NCBI RefSeq assembly: GCF_038005985.1
Contig: NZ_JBBOUI010000001.1
Location: forward strand, 3,932,049 to 3,996,048
Source: Solibacillus sp. FSL R7-0682
GTDB lineage: Bacteria; Bacillota; Bacilli; Bacillales_A; Planococcaceae
Length of the DNA stretch: 64,000 bases
Reading direction: 5' to 3'
Shown piece after piece: positions 7,813 to 16,577 of this stretch; the first letter of the stretch is position 1, and the number at the start of each line of letters is the position of its first letter. The position numbers were made by a program, and so were the translations under genes. The notes beneath the pieces were generated by a model, which was not told the DNA's origin, searched no databases, and saw only the letters and a list, made by a program, of their open reading frames with translations.

Positions 7813-8166
7813 TTATTCAAATCGTACATTATTTGAATACATTCTAATCTTTTCCCAATTCAAAATTTGAATATGGTCTCCTGCCCGATGAATGCTACCT
7901 TCTTCACTCCATTGCTTTAAAATGCGATTCAGGTGTCTCTTTGTTGTACCTATTAGAGAAGCTACTTCATCTAATTTATTTGAAGTAATGTATTCGCTGT
8001 TTCCGTTGGTAGACTCAATTGTACAATAATAAGCAGCTAATCTAACTGAAACAGGGGATAATGCATTTACTCTTGAAGAAAAATTGTACTTCGTCATGGC
8101 TTCAATGAGTTCTGGGCTTGGAAGATTTCCTGCTTCCGAATTCTTCGAGGCTTTGACAATCATCAT
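7813..8166 (-). CDS. Crp/Fnr-type helix-turn-helix protein lacking the sensor domain
   Basis: 117 residues corresponding to the C-terminal half of Crp/Fnr-family regulators of the YeiL kind: the dimer-helix region SPVSVRLAAYYCTI, then the winged helix with LDEVASLIGTTKRHLNRILKQWSEEGSI. The usual N-terminal cyclic-nucleotide-type beta barrel (about 110 residues) is missing, and nothing like it is visible upstream. A ribosome-binding site AAGGAG precedes the start (ATG at 8164-8166, or TTG at 8167-8169), so a short protein may still be made. Either a decayed regulator or a stand-alone DNA-binding form. It has its own terminator. Confidence 0.6.
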   Translation of the reverse strand: MMIVKASKNSEAGNLPSPELIEAMTKYNFSSRVNALSPVSVRLAAYYCTIESTNGNSEYITSNKLDEVASLIGTTKRHLNRILKQWSEEGSIHRAGDHIQILNWEKIRMYSNNVRFE

Positions 8167-8282
8167 CAAAATTTACTCCTTGAATTTGTATGGTATATTC
8201 TTGTAAACGAACCAACTCTCAAAATCAAACCTGATAAAAATTCTATAGAATTAATGAAGAATCCTTCTAATACCCTCTTCCA

Positions 8283-9224
8283 CTATCGAGCTTTTACTTC
8301 CATTACCTTATGGCTTGATTGATATACGATATGGACATTTTCGATAATCGCTGTATCATCATAAGCTAAAGATGCCTCAATTTCTAAAGTATCATTATCT
8401 TTCCAAGAGATATTCATGACAGAATTATAATTTTCATGATCAGTTCGAATCCAAGTATCTAACCCTTTTTGTGCTCCATAGTTTACTCTTGCTGATTCGA
8501 TAATTTCCGGACTTATTTTACCCTCTTCTACATTAATAATTTGCACGAACTCACTTTTATTAGAACTTGTAACTATTGCAATTAACTGCTTATTTGGTGA
8601 AGCAACAATGTCTGTTATATACATAGAAGGTGAAGAAAAACTAAAAAACTCTTCAAGTTTATCATCTTTAATTTTCCAAAGAACATTTTGGCTACCATAA
8701 TCGGAATAATTATTAAATAACGTAAATACTATACTGCCATCTTTTAATTTCGTAAGCATCGGACTTTGATACGTTTTCGTTAAAAGATCTAGCGCAAAAG
8801 TTGCTGCATCGGCAATCTTTTCATTTTCACTTTTTAAAAATGGCTGAATTTCTTTTATTGCTTGTTCTCTCAACTTTTCATCATTAAAGGTTTCAATTAA
8901 TCGATTAATTGCAATATACACATATTCATTATTGTCACTTTTTAATGCTTCAAGAAATTTTTTTGCTTCAAATTTAGGTGTAGGCATTAACTCCAGACTT
9001 TCTGCTGTTAAATAACGTATATAGGGTTCTGTATTTTGGTCTTTATAATACGCGGCTGCCAGTAAAATTGTAGAGGTTGAACAATACAGGACAAGACACG
9101 CCACTAAAACTACCCATTTTTTGGAGCGCTTTTTTTTCTGTTTTTCTCCGCCACTAGTTAAAGCAGCCGCAACTAGATCTTCATCAATTAAACCGAGCTC
9201 CTTATATAATTCTTTCTTATTCAT
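8283..9224 (-). CDS. Membrane protein encoded with an ECF sigma factor (putative anti-sigma)
   Basis: 313 residues. A short cytoplasmic N-terminus (about 1-33) is followed by one membrane segment (about 36-58). The outside part has an alpha-helical repeat-like stretch (about 85-160) and then a beta-rich domain. Its ATG overlaps the sigma-factor stop by four bases (ATGA), which couples the two genes. Topology and linkage fit an anti-sigma factor or stress sensor, although the N-terminus lacks an obvious zinc anti-sigma HxxxCxxC motif. I recognise no named family, and the function is inferred from context only. Confidence 0.6.
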   Translation of the reverse strand: MNKKELYKELGLIDEDLVAAALTSGGEKQKKKRSKKWVVLVACLVLYCSTSTILLAAAYYKDQNTEPYIRYLTAESLELMPTPKFEAKKFLEALKSDNNEYVYIAINRLIETFNDEKLREQAIKEIQPFLKSENEKIADAATFALDLLTKTYQSPMLTKLKDGSIVFTLFNNYSDYGSQNVLWKIKDDKLEEFFSFSSPSMYITDIVASPNKQLIAIVTSSNKSEFVQIINVEEGKISPEIIESARVNYGAQKGLDTWIRTDHENYNSVMNISWKDNDTLEIEASLAYDDTAIIENVHIVYQSSHKVMEVKAR

Positions 9225-9778
9225 AGATTAATTCCCTCTTTTTCTAAATAAATTCGAAGCTTTTTTCTCGTCCGAAACAATATAGATTTCACTTTACTAT
9301 TACTTATATTAAATCTACTAGATAGTCTTTCTATTGAATCTGAATACCAATATCTTAAAATAAATAAGTTTCTTGCTTGTTCGTCAATTCTATAGAGAAA
9401 TTGATTGATTAGGTTAGCGATTTCACCAGATTCATATTGACCCTCGACTGTCATTGGAGATGCTAAACATTCTTCGAGTTCATTTAATATTCGTTCAAAC
9501 TCATGATTACGTTTTTTAGCAGTGTTATAGCCGAATTTATCTAGCGCAATATTACGTGTAATACTTCCAAGAAATACAGAGAACTTCCTCGGTATATGAG
9601 GTGGTATTGCGTTCCAAGTTGCAAAATATGTATCATTTTCACATTCTTCAACATCTGAATAATCGGACAGTATATTTCTTGCTATGACTTTACAATAGGC
9701 CCCGTATTTTTTTTTCGTCTCCTCGATAGCTTGTTGCGAACGATTTAAATATAATTGAATAATTTTTTGATCGTCCAT
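9221..9778 (-). CDS. ECF-type sigma-70 family RNA polymerase sigma factor
   Basis: 185 residues. Region 2 covers about 25-95, with DVEECENDTYFATWNAIPPH and FLGSITRNIALDKF. Region 4 covers about 125-180, with ARNLFILRYWYSDSIERLSSRFNISNSKVKSILFR-like helices in order. ATG at 9776-9778 follows AAAGGAGATAATCAA. A reading frame extends 54 codons further upstream without a start signal. It is co-transcribed with the membrane protein that follows. It probably directs a small stress regulon; autoregulation is usual for such pairs but no matching promoter was identified. Confidence 0.85.
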   Translation of the reverse strand: MDDQKIIQLYLNRSQQAIEETKKKYGAYCKVIARNILSDYSDVEECENDTYFATWNAIPPHIPRKFSVFLGSITRNIALDKFGYNTAKKRNHEFERILNELEECLASPMTVEGQYESGEIANLINQFLYRIDEQARNLFILRYWYSDSIERLSSRFNISNSKVKSILFRTRKKLRIYLEKEGINL

Positions 9779-9930
9779 TTGATTATCTCCTTTATATACA
9801 TAATTCTTTTCCCTAACTATATAGTAGAAAGTTAATCGATTTGGTTGCATCTTAATGAATTTATGTATTAACTCACTCTTCTCTGCTATGCTAAAAGTAA
9901 ATATTTGCTTTTTATTTGAGGGGGGATAAA

Positions 9931-10695
9931 TTGTCACCATCTGAAGTAATTTATTTTGGCATGATTGCTTTTATTCTATTAATCATTATTTTAATTATTG
10001 CAATCCTTTTTAGAAAACGAAATAAAGGCTTATTCATAATTATTATTCTGCTAATAATCGGTTATATAAGTTATATTGCTTACTATCCTACTTTAAAAAC
10101 TAAAACCCACTCAGAAAGATATAATCAATTAGAATTTTATTTGAACCAAACATATCCGAATCAACAATTTTCGGTAACGCCTGAACACTATGAGCCTGGC
10201 TATACAGTTGGGCAATTTCGTGTACATGCATTAGAAACACCCCAAATTGGCGTCAACCTAAGTATTAATAAAAATGGAAAAGTTACACAAGTCTCTACGT
10301 GGACAAATAAGGAATATCCTACACAAGAGAATCTATGGGGAGTGCTCGAATTTCATCTTTTAAAAGAATATACACTCGATAAAACTATACCAGTCATTAC
10401 AAAAAAAGATTTTTGGTTTAATGAAGATGAATTAACTGCATTTGCTTTAAAGATCAACGATTCACCAGCTATTGCTATTTTTACATATAGTGCAGCTGGC
10501 TACAGTTTACAGCATTTTGTCGAAGGGATACCGGGTGAATTGATTTCGATTGAAACAGAAGATTATGTATTCGTCTATATGGATGAAAAGTTTAGCGGCG
10601 AGGAAGCAATAGTTTCTATAAAATCTGGGGAAAACTATGAATTCAATTCACATAATCAAAAAATGAAGTTAACTGTTATTCCTATTGCTAAATAA
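9931..10695 (+). CDS. Uncharacterised two-TM membrane protein
   Basis: 254 residues from a TTG that follows AGGGGGGATAAA. Two hydrophobic helices at the N-terminus (about 6-27 and 33-50) are followed by an outside domain of about 200 residues with no cysteine and no family I recognise. It is divergent from the sigma factor gene. Convergent with the SIMPL gene, with a shared terminator between. No function is assigned. Confidence 0.6.
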   Translation: MSPSEVIYFGMIAFILLIIILIIAILFRKRNKGLFIIIILLIIGYISYIAYYPTLKTKTHSERYNQLEFYLNQTYPNQQFSVTPEHYEPGYTVGQFRVHALETPQIGVNLSINKNGKVTQVSTWTNKEYPTQENLWGVLEFHLLKEYTLDKTIPVITKKDFWFNEDELTAFALKINDSPAIAIFTYSAAGYSLQHFVEGIPGELISIETEDYVFVYMDEKFSGEEAIVSIKSGENYEFNSHNQKMKLTVIPIAK

Positions 10696-10794
10696 TGCAG
10701 TTCTCCGTAACACAGGTAATGCTATGCCAATCGGTTCACTTATACTGATAGGGGATATAAAGCTTCATTCATTTATGTAGGAATAATAAAGCAT

Positions 10795-10824
10795 CCCCCT
10801 CTACCAAATGATAATCAGAGGGGG
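10795..10824. terminator. Bidirectional stem-loop between convergent genes
   Basis: CCCCCTCT/AGAGGGGG hairpin between the two-TM protein and the SIMPL gene. No strong T run. Confidence 0.6.
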
Positions 10825-10842
10825 AGTATAGAAAAAGCACCA

Positions 10843-11496
10843 TTAAAATCGAAATTTTACCCGTACAGATGCAGTAATAGGAATTCTCCCCTGCTCAATC
10901 GGTGTCATAAATTCCTGATTACTCATTTGAATCGACTTATATGGAACTGGCGTAATATTATGACTCTCTTCAATAATTTCGACTGGTATAATTTGTAAAG
11001 GTACATGTAACGTTTCAGCCATAGATTTGGCTTTCGCGATTGCATTGACAAGTGCTAAATTAAGAGCCTTTTTATAATACATATCCGAATCTTCTATTTT
11101 AAACTGAATCGCTGAAACTTGATTTGCCCCATTTTTTATTGCCGTATCAATAACTGTACCAGCTTGACTAATATCCGTTATTTTAACTGTAATCGCATTT
11201 TGCACCTCGTAGCCTCTAAACACTTGTCTTCCCTCAATATAGTCGTAGCTTGGAGAAATTGTATACGCCGTTGTTTGGATCGCCTCTCTAGGGATATTTA
11301 ACGCCACGAGCGATCCGAGAACGCGATTCATGATGATGGCATTTTCTTGCTGAGCCAGACTGGCATTTTTTCCTTCTGTACGCACTTCTATCTGAATTTG
11401 AACATAATCGGGCTGTGCATCAATTTCTCCATTTCCTGTCACAGTTATTTCACGTGAAACAGGAGAGGGTTGAAACGAAATTTGTGGTTGATACAA
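10843..11496 (-). CDS. SIMPL (DUF541) domain protein
   Basis: 217 residues. After a short N-terminus the SIMPL pattern is clear: ITVTGNGEIDAQPDYVQIQIEV, the YTISPSYDYIEGRQVFRGYEV block, and the helix KALNLALVNAIAKAKSMAETL. SIMPL proteins are of uncertain function and often exported. This copy has no clear signal peptide, so it may be cytosolic. The start is TTG at 11496 with a weak AAGGCGG site; a later start would remove part of the domain. The gene body contains a 15/16 match to parS (11446-11461). Confidence 0.85.
   Translation of the reverse strand: MYQPQISFQPSPVSREITVTGNGEIDAQPDYVQIQIEVRTEGKNASLAQQENAIIMNRVLGSLVALNIPREAIQTTAYTISPSYDYIEGRQVFRGYEVQNAITVKITDISQAGTVIDTAIKNGANQVSAIQFKIEDSDMYYKKALNLALVNAIAKAKSMAETLHVPLQIIPVEIIEESHNITPVPYKSIQMSNQEFMTPIEQGRIPITASVRVKFRF
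11446..11461. promoter_or_regulatory. parS: Candidate parS site in the SIMPL gene
   Basis: TATTTCACGTGAAACA matches the ParB/Spo0J consensus TGTTTCACGTGAAACA at 15 of 16 positions. It lies about 42 kb from the parS in spo0J and about 52 kb from oriC. Bacilli have several origin-proximal parS sites, often inside genes. Confidence 0.72.
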
Positions 11497-11662
11497 AGGA
11501 TTCCGCCTTTCGTGTAATTGTTTTCAATATACTATGCACTTTATCTAGATGTTTGTTCTTATTTTACTTTTTTACCGAAACGTATATAAACAAACCGAGC
11601 AGTTTCGGAGTGTTAATAAGATTCTCCCTATTTACTATGTAAGTCTCCCTAAAAAATTCATA

Positions 11663-12282
11663 TTAGAATAACAACGAGTACAGTTTATATCCCATATAAA
11701 TAGCCATAATCCAAATAATAATGGCTGAAATTTGATTTATACGTTTTAGGAAATTCCTATTTCCATTAATTTGACCGACCTTTATTCCGAGAACTCCTAA
11801 GGAAATGAACCAGATCCAAGATACTACTATACAAGCGAGCGTAAATACCCATTTATCATACCCTGTATAAGTCAATGAACTTGTCCCAATTACGCCTATT
11901 GTATCCAAAATAGCATGAGGGTTAAGTAATGATACAGATACAGCAAATGTGATTTGACGCCGTGCTGAAAATAGATTTTCCTCTTGATTAGTGCTTACTT
12001 CAGACTTGTCTTTCCATATAACCCATCCCATATACGTTAAAAAAAGAAACCTATTAAATATAACAACAATGTCAACCATTCAAAACTAAAAACAATAATT
12101 GATACACCGGTTACAGCTAAATAAATAAGCACAGTATCACAAACTCCTGCTGTAATTATTGCAGGCAAAGCATTAGTAAATTTTTTATGTGTCGCTCCCT
12201 GATTAAATATAAAGACATTTTGAACGCCTAACGGCAAGATTAAACCAAATGCTAATAGCATTCCATGAATTAATGGTTCCAT
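11663..12282 (-). pseudogene. LysE/ArgO-family amino-acid exporter, frameshifted
   Basis: Two overlapping frames together make one normal LysE/RhtB exporter of about 205 residues. Codons from 12282 give the first two membrane helices (AFGLILPLGVQNVFIFNQG). A different frame from about 12045 down to 11663 gives the rest (FLTYMGWVIWKDKS, VSLLNPHAILDTIG). The switch lies in a run of seven T (A7 on the plus strand, 12039-12045) exactly where adding one T would restore GFFFLTYMGW. This may be a recent mutation, homopolymer slippage that switches the gene on and off, or a sequencing error. It is divergent from the MocR-type regulator, which probably controls it. Confidence 0.82.
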
Positions 12283-12342
12283 AGTAATTCCCCCTATTCT
12301 TTTTTAGAATAAAGGTGGAACTGTACTCTGTCTCCAACCAAT

Positions 12343-12364
12343 TGGATGGGAAGTATCCCAACCA
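12343..12364. promoter_or_regulatory. Palindromic operator candidate between lysE and the MocR regulator
   Basis: TGG-N2-GGGA-N4-TCCC-N2-CCA lies in the divergent intergenic region 37 bases before the regulator start. A CCAACCA unit also occurs twice as a direct repeat (from about 12334 and 12358). MocR-type regulators commonly bind such repeats next to their own genes. Binding here is inferred. Confidence 0.5.
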
Positions 12365-12400
12365 TTTTGTTATAATAAAAGAAAATGAATGGAGATCGAC

Positions 12401-13855
12401 ATGTCCGAAATCGAGTGGAAACCACGAAAATCCTCATCTATTCCATTACATCAGCAAATATCTGACTACCTGAAAAATAAAATAATAAATGGCGAATGGA
12501 CAATTGGTACAAAAATACCTCCACAAAGACATTTAGCAAAACTATTTCAAGTCAACCGAAGTACAATTGTATTTGCACTTGAAGAATTGGCTGCGGATGG
12601 TTTAATTGAATCTAGAGTTGGCAGCGGTACGAAGGTTATTAATAATTCATGGGGTCTGCTTGCTTCTACCCCACCTCCAGATTGGATTAATTATGTTAAA
12701 TCTGGTATGCATCAGCCTAATATGACGATCATCCAAAAAATTAACCAGGCAGAAACAGACCCTCAAATAATTAGGCTTGGAACAGGTGAACTTTCTCCAG
12801 ATTTGTTACCAAACAATAAAATGAAACAAATACTACAACTAATTAATGAACAATCTATATCGCTTGGTTACATGGAGCCTAAAGGTAGTTTGTCATTGCG
12901 TAAAACGCTTAGTGGATATTTAAAATCAAAAGGAATTGAAGCATCAACTGAATCAATTTTAATTGTTTCTGGAGCGCTTCAAGCATTGCAATTAATATCA
13001 ATCGGTCTATTAAAAAGAGGATCAACAATCTTACATGAAACACCCTCGTATCTGAACTCGGTACACGTATTCCAATCCGCTGGAATGAACTTATTAAGTG
13101 TTCCATTAGACGATAAAGGCATCACAGTTGAATCGATTGGACGGATAAAGCGTCAACATAATGCGGCTTTACTTTATACGATTCCGACATTCCACAATCC
13201 TACAGGGACTTTAATGTCTGAGAAAAGAAGAATAGAATTATTAAAGGTCTGTCAAAAAGAATCCATTCCTATTATTGAGGATGATGTTTATGGCGATCTA
13301 TGGTTTGAAAATACTCCTCCAAAGCCTTTGAAATCCAATGACTCACAAGGGAATGTGTTGTATATAGGTAGTGTGTCAAAAACCTTAAGCCCTGGTTTAC
13401 GGATTGGATGGATTGTGGGACCACAACCAGTCATTGAACGTTTGGCAGATATAAAAATGCAAACCGATTATGGCTCAAGCTCATTATCACAATATGTTGT
13501 AGAAAAATGGATTTCTAGTGGTTTATATGAGGAATATTTACAGGATATAAGAAAGGACTTACAATTCAGAAGAGATTTTACTATTCAAATTTTAAAAAAA
13601 TATTTTTCTGACATAGCCACTTGGGAAGTTCCTAAAGGTGGATTTTATATTTGGCTATCATTACAATCAGGCATCTCTACTCGAAAACTATTTGATAGCG
13701 CACTTCGAGAAGGTATTTTATTAAATCCGGGAAGCGTTTACGATAAAGCCGATGATCATCACCTTCGACTATCCTACTCTTACGCCTCAATGGCTCAATT
13801 AGAAGAAGGGCTAATTCGTTTAGCACAACTTATTAAAGATTGTTTTATTAACTAA
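12401..13855 (+). CDS. MocR/GabR-type regulator: GntR DNA-binding domain fused to aminotransferase fold
   Basis: 484 residues. The N-terminal winged helix-turn-helix (about 10-75) contains IPPQRHLAKLFQVNRSTIVF and GLIESRVGSGTKV. The rest is a fold-type I PLP aminotransferase-like domain with YTIPTFHNPTG, IIEDDVYGDLW and the PLP lysine in GSVSKTLSPGLRIGW. Such proteins sense amino acids or PLP and regulate neighbouring genes, here probably the divergent LysE-type exporter. The ATG at 12401 has GGAG six bases upstream, better than the earlier in-frame ATG at 12389. Whether it is catalytic cannot be told. Confidence 0.9.
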   Translation: MSEIEWKPRKSSSIPLHQQISDYLKNKIINGEWTIGTKIPPQRHLAKLFQVNRSTIVFALEELAADGLIESRVGSGTKVINNSWGLLASTPPPDWINYVKSGMHQPNMTIIQKINQAETDPQIIRLGTGELSPDLLPNNKMKQILQLINEQSISLGYMEPKGSLSLRKTLSGYLKSKGIEASTESILIVSGALQALQLISIGLLKRGSTILHETPSYLNSVHVFQSAGMNLLSVPLDDKGITVESIGRIKRQHNAALLYTIPTFHNPTGTLMSEKRRIELLKVCQKESIPIIEDDVYGDLWFENTPPKPLKSNDSQGNVLYIGSVSKTLSPGLRIGWIVGPQPVIERLADIKMQTDYGSSSLSQYVVEKWISSGLYEEYLQDIRKDLQFRRDFTIQILKKYFSDIATWEVPKGGFYIWLSLQSGISTRKLFDSALREGILLNPGSVYDKADDHHLRLSYSYASMAQLEEGLIRLAQLIKDCFIN

Positions 13856-13919
13856 CCTTTCAGTTGATCGGATGGAACAAACCTAAATTATAGGTCCTAT
13901 AACCGAACTTTTTATGATG

Positions 13920-13973
13920 AAAAAGCGAACTATCGTAAAATACTTCAGAGCATTTCACGATAGTTCGTTTTTT
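13920..13973. terminator. Bidirectional terminator
   Basis: CGAACTATCGT/ACGATAGTTCG hairpin with A and T runs on its flanks, between the MocR regulator gene and the convergent oxygenase gene. Confidence 0.82.
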
Positions 13974-14002
13974 ATTTACGGAAACCTTTCGTAGCCTTAT
14001 GC

Positions 14003-14662
14003 CTAATCAATTTTTTTCCTTCTAATCCACTGTGTTGCGATCCATTTTTCTCCCGAAATAACAGGTGCACCACCATGTAATGTCAGTTCATTCAAGAGTT
14101 GATCGTTATAAAAATATTCAAAATAAACCGCCATCCCCTTTTTAGGGAAAACTGATAAATTAAGCTTTGGAAAATAGGTTTCTCCGCCTTCTTCCACATC
14201 ATTTAAGTACAACACAAATGTACAAATGCGATTATTACTCGCGGACTTACTTGCCGTAGCAAAATAATCATAATGCTCTTTATACTCTTGTCCTGGTTTG
14301 TAATTTAAAATATGTAAGCCTTCCGCGTGCTCAATTGGAATATCAATAATAGAAGCAATTCTTTTTTCCACGTTTGTAATCACATCATGATCGATATCCG
14401 TTAAAAATGTACCACTACTCGTTCTTATATTGCTCACTTCTTTGGAACTCCCGATTTTTGAACGCTCCAGACGATCTTTTGAAATTTGAATTAGTGCCTC
14501 ACATTCCCCTTCATCTAATACGGAACCTAAAACGACGACCAACGGCTCTTTAAATTTCGCGATAATGTCGATTTCTCGATCGATTGCCTTTATTTTATTT
14601 CCAACATGATTAAAAATTGTCTGCTCTTTTACACTTACTTCTTCAACAAATATAGAATCCAT
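14003..14662 (-). CDS. 2-oxoglutarate/Fe(II)-dependent dioxygenase, prolyl 4-hydroxylase type
   Basis: 219 residues. The C-terminal 170 residues form the P4H alpha-subunit-like double-stranded beta helix. Iron ligands are the HYD motif in EYKEHYDYF and the histidine in TLHGGAPV; the 2-oxoglutarate lysine is in SGEKWIATQW. RTSSGTFL and FVLYLNDVEEGGETYFP are further family signatures. Bacillus homologues hydroxylate proline in proteins such as collagen-like peptides; the substrate here is unknown. Single gene, start ATG at 14660-14662 after a GGGGG-rich site. Confidence 0.9.
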   Translation of the reverse strand: MDSIFVEEVSVKEQTIFNHVGNKIKAIDREIDIIAKFKEPLVVVLGSVLDEGECEALIQISKDRLERSKIGSSKEVSNIRTSSGTFLTDIDHDVITNVEKRIASIIDIPIEHAEGLHILNYKPGQEYKEHYDYFATASKSASNNRICTFVLYLNDVEEGGETYFPKLNLSVFPKKGMAVYFEYFYNDQLLNELTLHGGAPVISGEKWIATQWIRRKKID

Positions 14663-14923
14663 ATACCATCCCCCTTATTTTCTCGAAATAACTTTAAATT
14701 TCTATAAAATAAGTTCCATTCCCTTCTTTTCCAAAAAAAAATATTTTAGAAATCCAGGAAATGGATTGTAGTTAGGAATGAATCCTATTTAATCAATGAC
14801 AAAACCATCAAAAGTCGCTTAAAATAAACGTTGTAATGGTCTTGTTAAAATTGTATCTTGATAATTCAAAGAAAAGCTAGTAAACTATTCAACGTGCTCG
14901 ATATATTACACATTAATATTGTA

Positions 14924-14986
14924 CTGTATAACCTCAAGAATACGGCTTGAGGGTCTCTACCAGGAACCTTAAAATCCTGATTACAG
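14924..14986 (+). promoter_or_regulatory. Adenine-sensing purine riboswitch aptamer
   Basis: Purine-riboswitch layout: P1 CTGTA/TACAG, P2 arm CCTCAAG/CTTGAGG, the junction GTCTCTACCAGGA, and P3 closed by TCCTGAT. The base that pairs with the ligand (position 74, GATTAC context) is U, which specifies adenine and not guanine. It lies directly upstream of a pbuE-like gene, the same arrangement as in B. subtilis. Confidence 0.94.
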
Positions 14987-15024
14987 AAAATGAACTATTC
15001 ATTTTTTGTAATCAGGATTTTTTT
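14971..15024 (+). terminator. Riboswitch-controlled terminator of pbuE
   Basis: AATCCTGATTACA/TGTAATCAGGATT followed by T7. The 5' arm includes the 3' strand of aptamer P1, so the terminator forms only without ligand. Adenine binding should therefore switch pbuE on. Confidence 0.92.
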
Positions 15025-15061
15025 ATTTTCTAATTATTTCATCAGAGAGGATGTAAGCAGA

Positions 15062-16258
15062 ATGAATTTCAAAGTTATTATACTAGCATTATCTACAGTT
15101 GCTGTTGGGCTGGTTGAATTAATCGTCGGCGGTATTCTTCCAATCATTGCAACTGATATGAATATTTCCATAAGTACTGCAGGACAGTTAATTACGGTAT
15201 TTGCCCTTATTTATGCGATTGCTGGCCCAGTACTATTAGTTTTAACGAGTAAAATCGAACGGAAGAAGCTATACCTTATTTCGTTATTTATTTTTTTCAT
15301 CAGTAATATCATCACTTATTTTAGCACAGATTTCACTTTTATGATGATTGCCCGTGTTTTAAGTGCAATGAGTACATCACTTATCACTGTGCTCTCTTTA
15401 ATAATCGCTGCAAAAGTTGTTGCACCGACGCATCGAGCGAAGGCGCTAGGCCTAATTTATATGGGGATTAGTTCATCGCTTGTATTAGGCGTACCACTTG
15501 GAATTCTAATTTCCGATTATTTTGGTTGGCGGGTTATTTTCCTAGGTATTGCAATATTATCGGTAGGCTCTTTTATCCTGATTTCAATCTATTTAGAGCG
15601 GATTCCAGGTGAAATCGTAATCCCGCTTTCACAACAATTAAAGGCAGTTGCAAGCTCGAAAATAGGTACTGCCCATCTTGCAACGATGTTTATGCTAGCA
15701 GGACATTACACAATATATGCATATTTCACTCCATTTTTAGAAACGGAACTTCATCTGAACTCTTATTGGATAAGCCTTTGTTATCTTTTATTTGGTATTG
15801 CAGCGGTTAGCGGCGGAGCATTTGGTGGAACACTTTCAGATACAATTGGCGCTCCTAAAAGTATCCTTATTGTCATAATCTCATTTGCTGTTGTGCTGTT
15901 CCTGCTCCCATTCACTACCTTCTCACTCATTGTATTTATTCCAGTAATGATGATTTGGGGAGCATTAAGCTGGAGTCTATCTCCACCACAACAAAGCTAT
16001 CTAATTCAAACAGATCCAGCTACTTCGGATATTCAGCAAAGCTTTAACAATTCAGCTTTACAAATCGGGATTTCCATGGGTTCTGGATTTGGAGGGATTG
16101 TTTTAAATCAAACAAGTACGATCTCGCATGCAGCTTGGTATGGGGGATTCCTTGTTCTTATTGCCTTAGCATGTGCAGTCTTTTCTTTAACAAGAAAAAC
16201 GAATGTAAGGGGCGAATATAAAACGACGGCTTCGGATGTTCAACAATCAAATATTTGA
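15062..16258 (+). CDS. pbuE: Purine base/nucleoside efflux MFS transporter PbuE
   Basis: 398 residues with twelve predicted membrane helices. The N-terminus ([20 protein letters not shown]) and segments such as [13 protein letters not shown] and [10 protein letters not shown] are close to B. subtilis PbuE, which exports hypoxanthine, adenine and related compounds. The ATG at 15062 follows AGAGAGGA. An apparent longer frame reads back into the terminator of the riboswitch and is not expected. Control is by the adenine riboswitch. Two stem-loops follow the gene. Confidence 0.93.
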   Translation: MNFKVIILALSTVAVGLVELIVGGILPIIATDMNISISTAGQLITVFALIYAIAGPVLLVLTSKIERKKLYLISLFIFFISNIITYFSTDFTFMMIARVLSAMSTSLITVLSLIIAAKVVAPTHRAKALGLIYMGISSSLVLGVPLGILISDYFGWRVIFLGIAILSVGSFILISIYLERIPGEIVIPLSQQLKAVASSKIGTAHLATMFMLAGHYTIYAYFTPFLETELHLNSYWISLCYLLFGIAAVSGGAFGGTLSDTIGAPKSILIVIISFAVVLFLLPFTTFSLIVFIPVMMIWGALSWSLSPPQQSYLIQTDPATSDIQQSFNNSALQIGISMGSGFGGIVLNQTSTISHAAWYGGFLVLIALACAVFSLTRKTNVRGEYKTTASDVQQSNI

Positions 16259-16577
16259 TTTAAAATAGCATCATTCACATTATTAGCGAATGATGCTATT
16301 TCTATTTTAGAATCCTTATGTAGCTTAAAGTTTGAAGAAGATGAAGCACCAAATCCAAAAAATGTGCGGACATAATCGTTAAGTATTGGAATAATAGTAA
16401 GTAAACTCCCTTCATTCTATGTGCAGAGGGAAGGGAGTTTTTTTATTTTAAGAGAATTTCACACAATTTGTTGGAGTAAATTTCTATCTCTCTCTATTTA
16501 TTACTGTAAAAAGGGAAACTAGCTTGCCTCCATTTTTTAACTAGAGGATTTCATTATTGAGCTTAATAATTTTTAGT
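16259..16577. other. Intergenic region with two stem-loops
   Basis: Contains a hairpin AAATAGCATCATTC/GAATGATGCTATTT (16262-16302) and a strong plus-strand terminator AAACTCCCTT/AAGGGAGTTT plus T run (16403-16444). Between them is a short open frame ending with residues KFEEDEAPNPKNVRT (to about 16375), which may be the tail of a lost gene. Nothing else is recognisable. Confidence 0.55.

Noticed and set aside
12389..12400. Earlier ATG for the MocR-type regulator
   Set aside because: The GGAG that serves the ATG at 12401 lies inside this extension, and no site precedes 12389.
14990..15061. 24-codon N-terminal extension of PbuE
   Set aside because: It reads through the riboswitch terminator; ATG at 15062 has its own site and matches the family start.
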